Notes: generated from the sequence alone by a model not told the origin. 64,000 nt of DNA from Pseudalkalibacillus sp. SCS-8 (GCF_040126055.1 NZ_CP143541.1:1860001-1924000), one strand, 5' to 3'; numbered from the stretch's first letter, positions 1 to 8,597 are shown. Numbers and translations are program-made.

Positions 1-629
1 TAACAATTCGGAAGTTCATCATTGAATTTTTAGGTGATGCCATCGCATATCAGCCTACAAATGAGCACTTTGAAAATTATGAACGTGTTCATGCCATCTT
101 TCGAGATACGTTAGAACGTTTAAGTAAGAAAGCCGGTGAAAAAGCCCCCTTGGTTGTTTTGGGTCATAGCTTAGGGACCGTAATATCCAGCAACTACTTT
201 TATGATCTGCAGAAAGAAACAGATCCGTTACCTTACATCGAACAATGGAAAAAGGATGCAAGCCCACTAATGAAAGGAGAGACATTGGTTCAGTTCATCT
301 CCCTCGGCTCACCTCTAGCACTATGGAGTTTACGGTACGTAGATTTCAACAAACCGATCCAAGTTCCTTCAGAAGCCTTTAAAGCAATGTACGAAAAAGG
401 GAAAGGTGGCTGGTGGAACATTTATGATCGGGATGATGTACTGGGATACCCATTGAAGTCGTTAAATCAATCCTATGATAAGGCTGTCATGAAAGACATC
501 GAAATGAATGTCGGTAACTGGGTCTCCAGCTGGAATCCCGTTTCCCATTTTCATTATGTCAAAGACGAACAGGTTATCGCTTTCATTGCAAAGAAACTGT
601 TGGAATTACAGGCCTCATTATCCGATTGA
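1..629 (+). CDS. alpha/beta-hydrolase fold protein, 5' end missing
   Basis: The frame is open from the first bases of the window, so the gene begins upstream; the visible part is about 208 residues to the TGA at 627-629. A lipase-type nucleophile elbow GHSLG is followed by a TVISSNYF helix, and a later FISLGSPLALW strand is typical of lipase-like alpha/beta hydrolases. A candidate acid (YDRDDVLGYP) and a late histidine (NPVSHFHYV) follow in the expected order. No signal peptide can be judged because the N-terminus is absent. The substrate is unknown; esterase or lipase-like activity is inferred from the fold only. Confidence 0.75.
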   Translation, partial: TIRKFIIEFLGDAIAYQPTNEHFENYERVHAIFRDTLERLSKKAGEKAPLVVLGHSLGTVISSNYFYDLQKETDPLPYIEQWKKDASPLMKGETLVQFISLGSPLALWSLRYVDFNKPIQVPSEAFKAMYEKGKGGWWNIYDRDDVLGYPLKSLNQSYDKAVMKDIEMNVGNWVSSWNPVSHFHYVKDEQVIAFIAKKLLELQASLSD

Positions 630-706
630 CAATGAGCATATTTCTTAATCACCGATTTACTTTTCTATATAATGAGCTTAATTGAAGAAAAGGAGTGAAT
701 CTTGGA

Positions 707-1537
707 ATGATTACAAAAATTGAAGATACCGTACAATTACATAATGGTCTTGAAATGCCTCGGCTTGGTTTTGGCGTGTTTAAAGTCGAAGAGGGCTCTG
801 AGGTTGTAAGTGCTGTTAAGACTGCTCTGGATATCGGCTATCGTAGCATCGATACGGCCGCTATCTATAAAAACGAAGAAGGTGTCGGAAAAGCGATAAA
901 TGAATCCGACGTCCCACGAAACGAATTATTCATCACAACAAAGGTGTGGAACTCTGACCAGGGTTATGAAAGCACACTGAACGCATTTGATACCAGTCTT
1001 GAGAAGCTGGGTCTCGATTACGTGGATTTGTATTTGATCCATTGGCCTGTTGAAGGGAAATATAAAGACACATGGAAGGCAATGGAGAAGATCTATGAGG
1101 AAGGCCGCGCCAAAGCGATCGGTGTGTGTAATTTCCATGTCCATCATTTACAAGATCTGATGAAGGATGCCAATATCAAACCGATGGTCAATCAAATTGA
1201 ATTCCATCCAAAATTGATCCAGGAAGAGGTACGTGCGTTTTGTAAGCAAGAGAATATCCTCGTTGAAGCCTGGTCACCATTGATGCATGGTAAATTGCTC
1301 GATCATCCGACCTTAAAAGAGATCGGTGATAAATACAAAAAGTCTCCAGCGCAAGTCATTTTAAGGTGGGACTTACAGCACGACGTCATTACGATACCAA
1401 AATCGGTAACACCTGCTCGAATTAAGGAAAACGCTGATCTCTTCGATTTTTCTTTGACAGAAGAGGAAATGGATCAGATTGATGCTATAAATGAAAATGA
1501 ACGATTCGGACCAGACCCAGACAATTTTGATTTTTAA
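707..1537 (+). CDS. yvgN: aldo/keto reductase, YvgN-type (glyoxal/methylglyoxal reductase)
   Basis: NADPH-dependent reductase of the AKR5 group that reduces glyoxal, methylglyoxal and other aldehydes in the cytoplasm. The 276-residue protein closely resembles B. subtilis YvgN from memory of that sequence. The catalytic tetrad is visible as Asp49, Tyr54 (IDTAAIY), Lys79 (TTKVW) and His112 (LIHWP); the NADP-binding IPKS motif lies near the C-terminus. An in-frame GTG at 695 overlaps the AAGGAG ribosome site, so the ATG at 707 was chosen. A hairpin terminator follows directly, so the gene is probably transcribed alone. Confidence 0.93.
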   Translation: MITKIEDTVQLHNGLEMPRLGFGVFKVEEGSEVVSAVKTALDIGYRSIDTAAIYKNEEGVGKAINESDVPRNELFITTKVWNSDQGYESTLNAFDTSLEKLGLDYVDLYLIHWPVEGKYKDTWKAMEKIYEEGRAKAIGVCNFHVHHLQDLMKDANIKPMVNQIEFHPKLIQEEVRAFCKQENILVEAWSPLMHGKLLDHPTLKEIGDKYKKSPAQVILRWDLQHDVITIPKSVTPARIKENADLFDFSLTEEEMDQIDAINENERFGPDPDNFDF

Positions 1538-1552
1538 TTGAATGAATGTTTT

Positions 1553-1592
1553 AAGATGCTGACTTGATGGATAGAAGTCAGCATCTTTTTTT
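1553..1592 (+). terminator. rho-independent terminator after yvgN-like gene
   Basis: A 13-bp stem (AAGATGCTGACTT at 1553-1565 with AAGTCAGCATCTT at 1574-1586) is followed by a T run. Confidence 0.9.
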
Positions 1593-1624
1593 AGGCTCTA
1601 TTAAGTATCGTATTGATTTTGTTA

Positions 1625-1646
1625 GCTTCATGCGGACGCTTTCCGC
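1625..1646 (-). repeat. solo end of a Bacillaceae intergenic repeat
   Basis: These 22 bases match, in reverse complement and with one mismatch, the right end of the repeat element at about 58822-58990 (GCGGAAAGCGTCCGC core). Only the terminal fragment is present here, with no left end nearby. Confidence 0.6.
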
Positions 1647-1728
1647 TTCTATTTTTCTTTAACAATCAATAATAAAAGCTGACAGAGCCTTTTCTAAAAA
1701 TTAGAGCTGATGGTCAAATCTGGTATGA

Positions 1729-1756
1729 TATAATAAATATTGACCAGGTGGTCAAT
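1729..1756 (+). promoter_or_regulatory. promoter -10 and TetR-type operator of the ABC exporter operon
   Basis: A perfect TATAAT -10 lies at 1729-1734. Just downstream is a perfect inverted repeat, ATTGACC at 1739-1745 and GGTCAAT at 1750-1756, with a 4-nt centre. Another GGTCAA half-site is at 1712-1717. The position between the -10 and the first gene suits repression. The likely ligand is the TetR-family protein encoded two genes downstream at 3485-4129. Confidence 0.65.
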
Positions 1757-1777
1757 ACCGTGGAGTGGGGGATGATC

Positions 1778-2683
1778 ATGAAAGCGATCGAGGTGCATCA
1801 TCTTACGAAGTATTATGGCAAACATCGTGCAATCAATGATTTAAGCTTTACTGTTGAAGAAGGGCAGGTTTTTGGTTTTATCGGCCCAAACGGTGCTGGA
1901 AAAAGTACGACAATCCGGACATTGTTGAATTTTATTTTCCCTACGAAAGGTTCTGCAAAGCTTCTCGGAAAGGACATTGTTACGGAAACAAAAGCGATAA
2001 AACAAGAAGTCGGTTACCTTCCATCCGAAGTCCACTATTATGAGAATATGAAAGTCAAAGAATTACTTCAGTATTCAGCTAGATTCTATCGAACGCAAGC
2101 AAATAACCGTGTCCGTGAACTGACTGAAAGGTTGGAACTTGATGTCAATAAAAGGTTTGAAGATCTTTCTTTTGGCAATCGAAAGAAGGTAGGGATCGTG
2201 CAGGCTCTGCTACATGAGCCCCGTTTGTTAATTATGGACGAACCGACAGGTGGACTTGATCCACTGATGCAGCATACATTCTTTGATATCTTACTTGAAG
2301 AAAAGAAAAAAGGGGTAACGATTTTCTTTTCCTCCCATATTTTGAGTGAAGTCCAAAAAATGTGTGATCGAGTTGGTATCATCAAAGAAGGAACATTGAT
2401 TGCGGACGATTCAATTGAAAATTTGACAAAAAATCAATTCAAAAAGGTCCTGGTCCTTCTTGAAGAAAACCAGGAACTAAAGTTGTCCATCAACGGAATT
2501 ATCCAACAGGAGCAGATTGGACAAACATTAAGCATTCTCTTCAGAGGAGACGTCCATGAGTTGATTACGGCTCTGGATAAAGCATCCTTCATCGATGTTG
2601 TCATCGAAGAGCCCTCTTTGGATGAAATTTTCATGCACTACTATGAATCAGATGACCAAAGGAGGGAGCACGATGATCTTTAA
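1778..2683 (+). CDS. ABC transporter ATP-binding protein
   Basis: Nucleotide-binding subunit of an ABC-2-type exporter, 301 residues. Walker A GPNGAGKST is at residues 36-44; the signature is LSFGNRKKVGIVQAL, a variant of LSGGQ; Walker B LLIMDEPTGGLDP and the switch histidine (SSHILSEV) follow. The roughly 80-residue C-terminal extension is typical of YhaQ/BcrA-like exporters. A GTG at 1748 lies inside the operator palindrome, so the ATG at 1778 after GGAGTGGGGG is preferred (ATG 1772 is possible). The gene overlaps the permease gene by 11 nt and shares its operon with the TetR gene. The substrate is unknown; drug or peptide export is an inference. Confidence 0.9.
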   Translation: MKAIEVHHLTKYYGKHRAINDLSFTVEEGQVFGFIGPNGAGKSTTIRTLLNFIFPTKGSAKLLGKDIVTETKAIKQEVGYLPSEVHYYENMKVKELLQYSARFYRTQANNRVRELTERLELDVNKRFEDLSFGNRKKVGIVQALLHEPRLLIMDEPTGGLDPLMQHTFFDILLEEKKKGVTIFFSSHILSEVQKMCDRVGIIKEGTLIADDSIENLTKNQFKKVLVLLEENQELKLSINGIIQQEQIGQTLSILFRGDVHELITALDKASFIDVVIEEPSLDEIFMHYYESDDQRREHDDL

Positions 2684-3470
2684 GCAAGAATTCAAATGGA
2701 ACGTAAAAGCTTTAATGATTTGGTCGATTATTTTAGGTGGCCTCGTGTTCTTAATGATGCAGATCTATCCTGATTTTGCGAAACAACAAGGGAACTTGGA
2801 GGCTTTATTGGAAGCGTATCCAGAGGGGATCAAGAAGGCGTTTAATATGGATCGGTTAAGTATGGGAACGGTGCTAGGTTTTTATGCTATTGAAGGTTAT
2901 ATGTTGATTACGCTGATTGGTAGTATTTACGTTGTTCTCCTCGCTGGAAATATTCTGGCGAAAGAAGAAGGGGAAAAGACGATCGAATTCCTGTTATCGA
3001 AACCGATATCCAGAACGTCACTTCTGAGTCAGAAGTTAGCGGTCGTCATCCTGAATATCGTGTTATTCAACCTTTTTGTTTCCCTGATTAATGGAACAGG
3101 ATTTTTACTAGTCGATGACGGAACGTTTGAATGGTATCCATACGTATTGATGTCTGTCGCACCGATCTTGTTGCATCTGACCTTTGCTTCTTTCGCTTTC
3201 CTACTTTCCGCTATACTGAAAAAAGGCAGGCAAATTCTATCCGTTACCGTCGGGGTTGTTTTCATTACGTACTTTCTACAGGTCATTTCGAGTGTTTCTG
3301 AGAAGTTGGAGGGATTGAAATTCTTAAGTCCTTTCGTTTATGTCGATGCAGCGGACATCATCATCGATGAGCGTATAAAGGGTGTTTATTTGCTGATTAT
3401 GCTTACAATCATGATTTTGAACATAACCGCTACGTTCCTCATCTATCGAAAAAAGGATATAGCAGTGTAA
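2673..3470 (+). CDS. ABC-2-type transporter permease
   Basis: Membrane subunit partnered with the preceding ATPase, 265 residues. Six hydrophobic segments are visible, beginning with ALMIWSIILGGLVFLMM. A charged GEKTIEFLLSKPISR coupling loop is characteristic of ABC-2 permeases that handle drugs or lantibiotics. The longer in-frame start at 2595 lies deep within the ATPase gene; the ATG at 2673 follows AAAGGAGGGAGCACG and is the natural start. The gene is translationally coupled to its neighbour and precedes the TetR gene by 14 nt. Confidence 0.88.
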   Translation: MIFKQEFKWNVKALMIWSIILGGLVFLMMQIYPDFAKQQGNLEALLEAYPEGIKKAFNMDRLSMGTVLGFYAIEGYMLITLIGSIYVVLLAGNILAKEEGEKTIEFLLSKPISRTSLLSQKLAVVILNIVLFNLFVSLINGTGFLLVDDGTFEWYPYVLMSVAPILLHLTFASFAFLLSAILKKGRQILSVTVGVVFITYFLQVISSVSEKLEGLKFLSPFVYVDAADIIIDERIKGVYLLIMLTIMILNITATFLIYRKKDIAV

Positions 3471-3484
3471 TAGAGGAGGACTTT

Positions 3485-4129
3485 ATGAATCCAGCTTTTG
3501 AAAAATTGCCAGAAAGGAAGAAACAAAAGATCCTGACTGTTGCAATCGAAGAATTTGCAATGAATGGATATGAGAACGCATCCACGAATAAAATGACAGA
3601 ACGTGCTCAAATTTCCAAAGGGCTATTATTTCATTACTTTACGAACAAAAAAGGGTTGTACCTTTATCTGTTTGAGCATGTGATGGGATGGGTCTCCAAT
3701 GAAGTGATACGACGTCTCGAAACGTTAGAAGAAACGGATTTCTTCGAGAGAATCAAAAAAACAGCAATGCTGAAAATAGATGTCTTCTTGCATCATCCAG
3801 ATGAATACCACTTCATGATGAAAGGGATTCTTGAACCAACTGAGGAGGTAAAAGAAGAGATTCAGGCGATTCTTCTAAACGTAAACCGTCAATATTCCCG
3901 TTACAACGACGAATTATTGTTTGCCTACTTGAACGAGGATGATTTGCGGGTAGGATTGACGAAGGAATTCGTTGTTGAATACGTGATGAACGTGATGGAG
4001 CAATTCTCGAACTCGATCCTGAAGCAATATAAAGGAAAGGAAAGTGCCTTACTTCATCAGTCTGAATCGTTGCTAAAACGGTTGGATATGTATGTAGATG
4101 TTCTGAAATATGGTGTATACCGGCCATAA
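3485..4129 (+). CDS. TetR/AcrR family transcriptional regulator
   Basis: A 214-residue one-component repressor. The N-terminal helix-turn-helix is seen in ILTVAIEEFAMNGYENASTN then MTERAQISKGLLFHYFTNKKGLY (about residues 12-58), the classic TetR pattern. The C-terminal helical ligand domain ends in ALLHQSESLLKRLDMYVDVL, as in BscR/YfiR-type proteins. It is the third gene of the exporter operon. The palindrome ATTGACC-N4-GGTCAAT before the first gene is its likely operator, giving autoregulation and induction by an exported compound. The ligand cannot be read from sequence. Confidence 0.9.
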   Translation: MNPAFEKLPERKKQKILTVAIEEFAMNGYENASTNKMTERAQISKGLLFHYFTNKKGLYLYLFEHVMGWVSNEVIRRLETLEETDFFERIKKTAMLKIDVFLHHPDEYHFMMKGILEPTEEVKEEIQAILLNVNRQYSRYNDELLFAYLNEDDLRVGLTKEFVVEYVMNVMEQFSNSILKQYKGKESALLHQSESLLKRLDMYVDVLKYGVYRP

Positions 4130-4194
4130 TGTTATAATGAATGAGGTTAGGGAGTGACGATTCGTTGCTCCTATTTCTTATCGTGGAGGTCAAT

Positions 4195-4794
4195 ATGAAA
4201 GTTTTCGCTAAAAATTTCTTGAACGGGATCGTGACAGTCGTCCCAATCATTCTTGTCATCTATGTCGTCATAAAAGTGTTCGAGTTTTTAGATAACATCC
4301 TAGGTCAAACCTTCCGTGGTTTACTTAAGGAGGATTATGTCCCAGGTTTGGGTCTGCTAGCTTCAATTCTACTTATCACACTATTAGGCTGGTTGTCCAA
4401 ACAGTATATCAGCGGAAAAGTTGTCGAACTTTTAGACAGGTGGTTGGATCGAATTCCTCTTGTTAAGAGTTTGTATTCCATCATCAAGGATACGATAAAA
4501 TCCTTTGCAGGAGATAAAAAATCCTTCTCAAAAGTTGCGTTGGTCCATATTCCAGGTACCAACATGAAGGCAATCGGCTTTGTCACGTCCGAAGAAGTGG
4601 AAGCAATCGCTGATCCATTGCAGGATCACATTGCTGTGTATGTCCCTCAAACCTTCCAGGTTGCAGGGATGACATTTCTAGTACCGAGATCAGACGTAGA
4701 AATATTGGAAATGAAGGCCGAGGACGCAATGAAATTTGTCTTGTCAGGCGGAATGAGTATCAGAAGAAATGAAACAGTCAAAAAGGAGGGCTAA
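4195..4794 (+). CDS. DUF502 family membrane protein
   Basis: A 199-residue membrane protein. Two N-terminal transmembrane segments (GIVTVVPIILVIYVVIKVFEF; GLGLLASILLITLLGWLSK) are followed by a soluble domain with PLVKSLYSIIKDT and GVPT-like motifs (VYVPQTFQVAGMTFLVPRSD) that define DUF502. The biochemical function of the family is not known to me; plant members are called COV. The in-frame ATG at 4141 has no ribosome site, while the ATG at 4195 follows GGAGGT with ideal spacing. The gene ends 2 nt before the mug-like gene, so the two are probably cotranscribed. Confidence 0.85.
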   Translation: MKVFAKNFLNGIVTVVPIILVIYVVIKVFEFLDNILGQTFRGLLKEDYVPGLGLLASILLITLLGWLSKQYISGKVVELLDRWLDRIPLVKSLYSIIKDTIKSFAGDKKSFSKVALVHIPGTNMKAIGFVTSEEVEAIADPLQDHIAVYVPQTFQVAGMTFLVPRSDVEILEMKAEDAMKFVLSGGMSIRRNETVKKEG

Positions 4795-4796
4795 GC

Positions 4797-5312
4797 ATGC
4801 TTGAGCCTGTACCTGATTTGCTGAAGCACAATCTGAGAATCGTTTTTGTCGGTTTCAATCCTAGCCTGAAGTCTAGTGAGACAGGCCATAATTATGCGAA
4901 CCCGACGAACCGGTTCTGGAAGATCCTTTATCATTCCGGGCTCACAGACAGACAGTATAAACCTGAAGATGGTGCACGATTAATGCATGAATATGGGTAT
5001 GGTTTTACGAACATCGTCTCAAGGCCAACAAAGGAAGCAGCTGACATAACAAAAGAAGAGTACCAGAAAGGTAAAATAGAGTTAAAAGCTAAAATGCAGT
5101 ATTTTCAACCCAAAGTGGTGTGCTTTGTAGGAAAAGGTGTATATCAGCAATTCAGCGGAAGAAGACAAGTGGATTGGGGATTCCAAGCAGAAACGATCTT
5201 ACCAGATATACAGGAATTTGTGGCTCCTTCTTCTAGCGGATTGGTCCGCATGAAAGTAGAGGATGTCATAAGCATTTACCACCAGCTTGCCAAAAAAATA
5301 TCGTCATATTGA
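4797..5312 (+). CDS. mug: mismatch-specific DNA glycosylase (Mug/TDG family)
   Basis: Base-excision repair enzyme that removes uracil, thymine or alkylated bases from G:U and G:T mispairs. The 171-residue protein carries the Mug motif GFNPSLKSSETGHNYANPTN (motif A with the catalytic Asn of GFNPS) and NRFWKIL, followed by GYGFTNIVSRPT. Motif B is seen as APSSSGLVRM, where E. coli Mug has LPNPSGLSR. An AAAAAGGAGGG ribosome site precedes the ATG. It sits directly behind the DUF502 gene, with no obvious functional link. Confidence 0.9.
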   Translation: MLEPVPDLLKHNLRIVFVGFNPSLKSSETGHNYANPTNRFWKILYHSGLTDRQYKPEDGARLMHEYGYGFTNIVSRPTKEAADITKEEYQKGKIELKAKMQYFQPKVVCFVGKGVYQQFSGRRQVDWGFQAETILPDIQEFVAPSSSGLVRMKVEDVISIYHQLAKKISSY

Positions 5313-5332
5313 TGTTGTTATAGTGTGTCGAT

Positions 5333-5350
5333 TGGTTTACCAACCGGTTA
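5333..5350. promoter_or_regulatory. palindromic operator candidate before the Cys-rich protein gene
   Basis: TTGGT-TT-ACCAA is immediately followed by AACCGGTT, giving overlapping inverted repeats about 50 bp before the ATG at 5394. The AACCGGTT centre resembles some TetR-family operators, but no regulator gene is adjacent. Confidence 0.3.
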
Positions 5351-5393
5351 GAACGGATAAAGTATAGTAACATACTGTTGGAGGCTAAGAAGG

Positions 5394-5723
5394 ATGGTAA
5401 ACGATACAGATCGATCCATTATAGAAAAATGCAAAGAATGTCGAGATCAATGTTCAGATTGGCTGGAAAAAAATCAAATTGATCCGGATTCACATACCAT
5501 TGACGATTGTACCATGTTGATTTTAGAATGCTATGATATATGTTCCTACACAGTAACAGCATTGAGCCGCGAATCACAATTTGCCAAAGAACTGTGCCAG
5601 TTAGGGGAACTGATATGTGAAGCATGCGGAAATGAATGCAATAAGCAGGAGAGTCCATGTACTGTTGAATTAGCAGAGACTTGCTATGAAGTTGCAGAAC
5701 GATTCCGGAATCGTTTGTTCTAA
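5394..5723 (+). CDS. four-helix-bundle cysteine-rich protein (DUF326/Csp-like, copper binding)
   Basis: A 109-residue protein with 11 cysteines spread along predicted helices in CxxxC spacings (CKECRDQC, CTMLILECYDIC, CQLGELICEACGNEC). This is the pattern of DUF326 and of the copper-storage proteins (Csp), whose cysteines line the core of a four-helix bundle and bind Cu(I). No signal peptide is present, so it resembles the cytosolic Csp3 type. It stands alone, with a palindrome upstream and a very strong hairpin downstream. Copper storage is inferred from the family; a ferredoxin-like role is less likely because no Fe-S motif is seen. Confidence 0.8.
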   Translation: MVNDTDRSIIEKCKECRDQCSDWLEKNQIDPDSHTIDDCTMLILECYDICSYTVTALSRESQFAKELCQLGELICEACGNECNKQESPCTVELAETCYEVAERFRNRLF

Positions 5724-5772
5724 AGAATGATGACTTGTATATCGTTTTGACGAAATAATGTCAACTCAGTTT

Positions 5773-5818
5773 GGATAAACAAAGGGACAGACCATGTGGT
5801 CTGTCCCTTTGTTTATCC
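5773..5818. terminator. long bidirectional terminator hairpin
   Basis: A perfect 22-bp stem with a 2-nt centre lies between convergent genes (5773-5794 paired with 5797-5818). It is much longer than the other terminators in this window. Confidence 0.8.
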
Positions 5819-5820
5819 TG

Positions 5821-6015
5821 TTAACCTCTCAGATCGATGCGATGTCCTGAAGTCGGATGCTGTATCTGTTGTTGTGTTTCCTGTAAATCCTTCAGCATCA
5901 CTGTGCTTTGTGCAGCTTGTTTCGCTAGATTGCTATCCAATAGATTCATGTTTAACGTATGTCGCAATTGAGACAGGTTCTTAGCCATCATGGATGATAA
6001 CGCTAAATCAGACAC
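5821..6015 (-). CDS. YjfB family protein (putative motility protein)
   Basis: A 64-residue helical protein beginning MSDLALSSMMAKNLSQL and ending in GHRIDLRG, matching the small YjfB family (B. subtilis YjfB is listed as a putative motility protein, part of the SigD regulon). A GGAGGTG ribosome site lies upstream on this strand. There is no membrane segment. The role is unknown beyond the association of the family with motility. Confidence 0.75.
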   Translation of the reverse strand: MSDLALSSMMAKNLSQLRHTLNMNLLDSNLAKQAAQSTVMLKDLQETQQQIQHPTSGHRIDLRG

Positions 6016-6062
6016 CTTCCACCTCCTAACGCATCCTTATTTCTTTTATCGGATGAGAGAAT

Positions 6063-7448
6063 TCATTTTGAAGGGTCTGTTTGTGCAGCTAATGCAGTGG
6101 ATTGATCCTCATATTTTTTTTGAAGGAAACGCAATCTGAGATATAGCGTGACTGCTCCACTTGTTAAACCTGTACTTAATCCGATCCAATACCCAAAAGG
6201 ACCGAAGGATGTATCGTTCGCCAGGACATAACCTAGCGGCAAACCAATGACCCAATAGGAGATCAGTGCCATGATCAGCGTTACATTAACATCCTTATAG
6301 CCTCTTAAGGCTCCTTGAATCGGTGCAGCAACCGCATCGGATAATTGGAAGAAAATTGCGTAGATCAGAAAATGTGCCGTCAAGTCCAAAACAGCCTTGT
6401 CCTTCGTATAAAGCCCTGCAATCTCGTCGTTAAGGAACCACAGAAATACAGCAGACGTTAAAGCGAACACTACTGCAATTCCGATTCCTAATCGACCGTA
6501 TTGTTTAGCATCGCTTGTTCGTTTTCCTCCAATTTCAAATCCGACTGCGATCGTCAGTGCCATTGAAACACTTAATGGGGCCATATAAAGTAAGGAAGCA
6601 AAATTGATGGCCGCTTGATGTGCTGCAATCGTAATTGTGTCAAATCGACTCATCAAAATCGTGACAGCCGCAAATATGCTGACCTCAAAGAAAATGGAAA
6701 GTCCGATGGGAATCCCAATCTTCATAACTTCAATCCACTTACGGATCGAAATCCGATAAAAGCGATTGAATACCTGATAAATCGCAAAAGGCTGAACGCG
6801 ATGTACGACAAAAGCAGCCACAAAAAAGATGAACCAATAGGTAATCGCCGATGCATAACCCGCGCCGATCCCCCCTAGTTGTGGAAAACCGAATTTCCCA
6901 AATATGAGAAGATAGTTAAAGAGTATATTAACAGGCAGTGATAGAAGAGTGATGAACATCGTTATTCTTGTTTCTCCTAATGCATCGATAAAGCTTCGTA
7001 ATGCAGTATAAATAAATAATGGTAATATACCTACCGAAAGACCAACCAAATAATGCTTCGCAATATAGGAAACATCAGCCTCCAGATCCATTGCACCTAA
7101 AATTGGGGGAACAACGATAAAACCAATCAAAAAGATGAGGAACGAGAGAAAAATGGCGAGATAAACGGTTTGTAAGACAGAAAAAGATACTTCCTCACTT
7201 TTCTTGCCCCCGATCAACTGAGCAACGATGGGGGTTAAAGCCATCAAAATCCCACTTAATCCTGTGAAGACGGGTACCCATATGCTTGATCCAATCGCAA
7301 CTCCTGCCAAGTCTTCCGCTCCAGCACGTCCACTCATGACTGTATCGAAGAAATTCATAGCTAGCAGTCCGACTTGAGTAATCAATATCGGTAATAGAAT
7401 CGTCATGAATTGACGTAGCTTTTCACCTAACGTATACGTTTGATACAT
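6063..7448 (-). CDS. MATE family multidrug efflux transporter
   Basis: Na+ or H+ driven drug/cation antiporter in the cell membrane, 461 residues, about 12 transmembrane helices. Typical MATE features are the N-terminal LLPILITQVGLLAMNFFDTVMSG, the GAEDLAGVAIGSSIWVPV segment and the QLIGG motif; the second repeat begins near IGIPIGLSIFFEVSIF. The size is that of NorM/YeeO-type proteins (about 450 residues). It is transcribed alone, with the start at the ATG at 7448. Substrates cannot be assigned from sequence. Confidence 0.93.
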   Translation of the reverse strand: MYQTYTLGEKLRQFMTILLPILITQVGLLAMNFFDTVMSGRAGAEDLAGVAIGSSIWVPVFTGLSGILMALTPIVAQLIGGKKSEEVSFSVLQTVYLAIFLSFLIFLIGFIVVPPILGAMDLEADVSYIAKHYLVGLSVGILPLFIYTALRSFIDALGETRITMFITLLSLPVNILFNYLLIFGKFGFPQLGGIGAGYASAITYWFIFFVAAFVVHRVQPFAIYQVFNRFYRISIRKWIEVMKIGIPIGLSIFFEVSIFAAVTILMSRFDTITIAAHQAAINFASLLYMAPLSVSMALTIAVGFEIGGKRTSDAKQYGRLGIGIAVVFALTSAVFLWFLNDEIAGLYTKDKAVLDLTAHFLIYAIFFQLSDAVAAPIQGALRGYKDVNVTLIMALISYWVIGLPLGYVLANDTSFGPFGYWIGLSTGLTSGAVTLYLRLRFLQKKYEDQSTALAAQTDPSK

Positions 7449-7579
7449 CTGTCATACCCCGGTTTCTATCTAATGATTTGGTCATTATATCATAATTTGG
7501 AGATCTTCAAGCAATCTATTTCCTTTCTGACGGTTTGAAATTTATAATGGATAACATGTTGAAAGGTGGTATGAACAAA

Positions 7580-8590
7580 ATGAAAGCAAAACAAATTCGC
7601 TTAGCAACTCGACCAAACGGCATGCCTACATATGAGACATTCAAATGGACCGAAGAAACTGTAGCTGATCCTGCACAAGGAGAAGTTGTTTTGAAGTCTC
7701 TTTATGCTTCTGTCGATCCTTATATGAGAGGCCGAATGAACGATCGTAAATCGTATGTTGAACCATATGAAGTTGGGGAAGTCATTGCTGGAGGTGTTAT
7801 CGCTGAAGTGGTGATGACGAATAGCACCCAATTTGAAGTCGGTGATATCGTCATCGGTAATTTAGGTTGGGCCACTCATCAAATCGCCCATGAAGATTCA
7901 CTTCGAAAGATCGACCCGTCTAAGGGACCATTGACAAACCACCTAGGCATACTTGGAATGCCAGGGATTACAGCTTATTTTGGATTGCTCGACATCGGAA
8001 AGCCAGCCGCAGGGGAAACCGTAGTCGTTTCTGGTGCTGCAGGCGCAGTAGGGACAGTCGTCGGTCAAATCGCCAAAATCGTTGGAGCGAAAGTCGTCGG
8101 TATCGCTGGTACTGAAGAAAAAATTTCGTATTTGAAACATGAATTGCAATTTGATGAGGTCGTCAATTATAAATCTGAAAACTTCCAAGAGGAATTAAAA
8201 GCAGCTTGTGCAGATGGAGTAGACGTTTATTACGATAATGTAGGCGGTACCGTTTCGGATGCTGTATTACGACTTATAAACAAATACGCCCGCATCCCGG
8301 TTTGTGGACAAATCGCCTTATACAATTTGGAAAAACCGGATCTCGGTGTGAGGGTACAACCAAATCTCCTTGTTAATAGTGCATTGATGAAAGGATTCAT
8401 CGTATCCGATTATGGCGCGCATTTTGAAGAAGCCATAACAGACCTGGCCAAATGGTTGAAGGAAGGAAAGCTTCAATCGAAAGAAACGGTTCTTGAAGGA
8501 TTCGAGAAACTTCCTGAAGCCTTCCTAGGATTATTTAAAGGAGATAATATCGGAAAGTATCTTGTAAAGATTGCAGAGCCATCTGAATAA
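7580..8590 (+). CDS. NADP-dependent oxidoreductase, YfmJ/leukotriene B4 dehydrogenase type
   Basis: Zinc-independent medium-chain reductase acting on alpha,beta-unsaturated carbonyls, 336 residues. The N-terminal SVDPYMRGRM motif is diagnostic of this subgroup, and the Rossmann dinucleotide motif is seen in VVVSGAAGAVGTVVGQIAK. There are no zinc-ligand cysteines. Several starts are possible: ATG 7571 lies 1 nt after the AAAGGTGG ribosome site, while ATG 7580 has 10-nt spacing and is preferred. A terminator follows directly. Confidence 0.9.
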   Translation: MKAKQIRLATRPNGMPTYETFKWTEETVADPAQGEVVLKSLYASVDPYMRGRMNDRKSYVEPYEVGEVIAGGVIAEVVMTNSTQFEVGDIVIGNLGWATHQIAHEDSLRKIDPSKGPLTNHLGILGMPGITAYFGLLDIGKPAAGETVVVSGAAGAVGTVVGQIAKIVGAKVVGIAGTEEKISYLKHELQFDEVVNYKSENFQEELKAACADGVDVYYDNVGGTVSDAVLRLINKYARIPVCGQIALYNLEKPDLGVRVQPNLLVNSALMKGFIVSDYGAHFEEAITDLAKWLKEGKLQSKETVLEGFEKLPEAFLGLFKGDNIGKYLVKIAEPSE

Positions 8591-8597
8591 TCATATG

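Noticed and set aside
5796-5984. Plus-strand frame opposite the YjfB gene
   Set aside because: It starts inside the terminator stem and is antisense to a recognised family.
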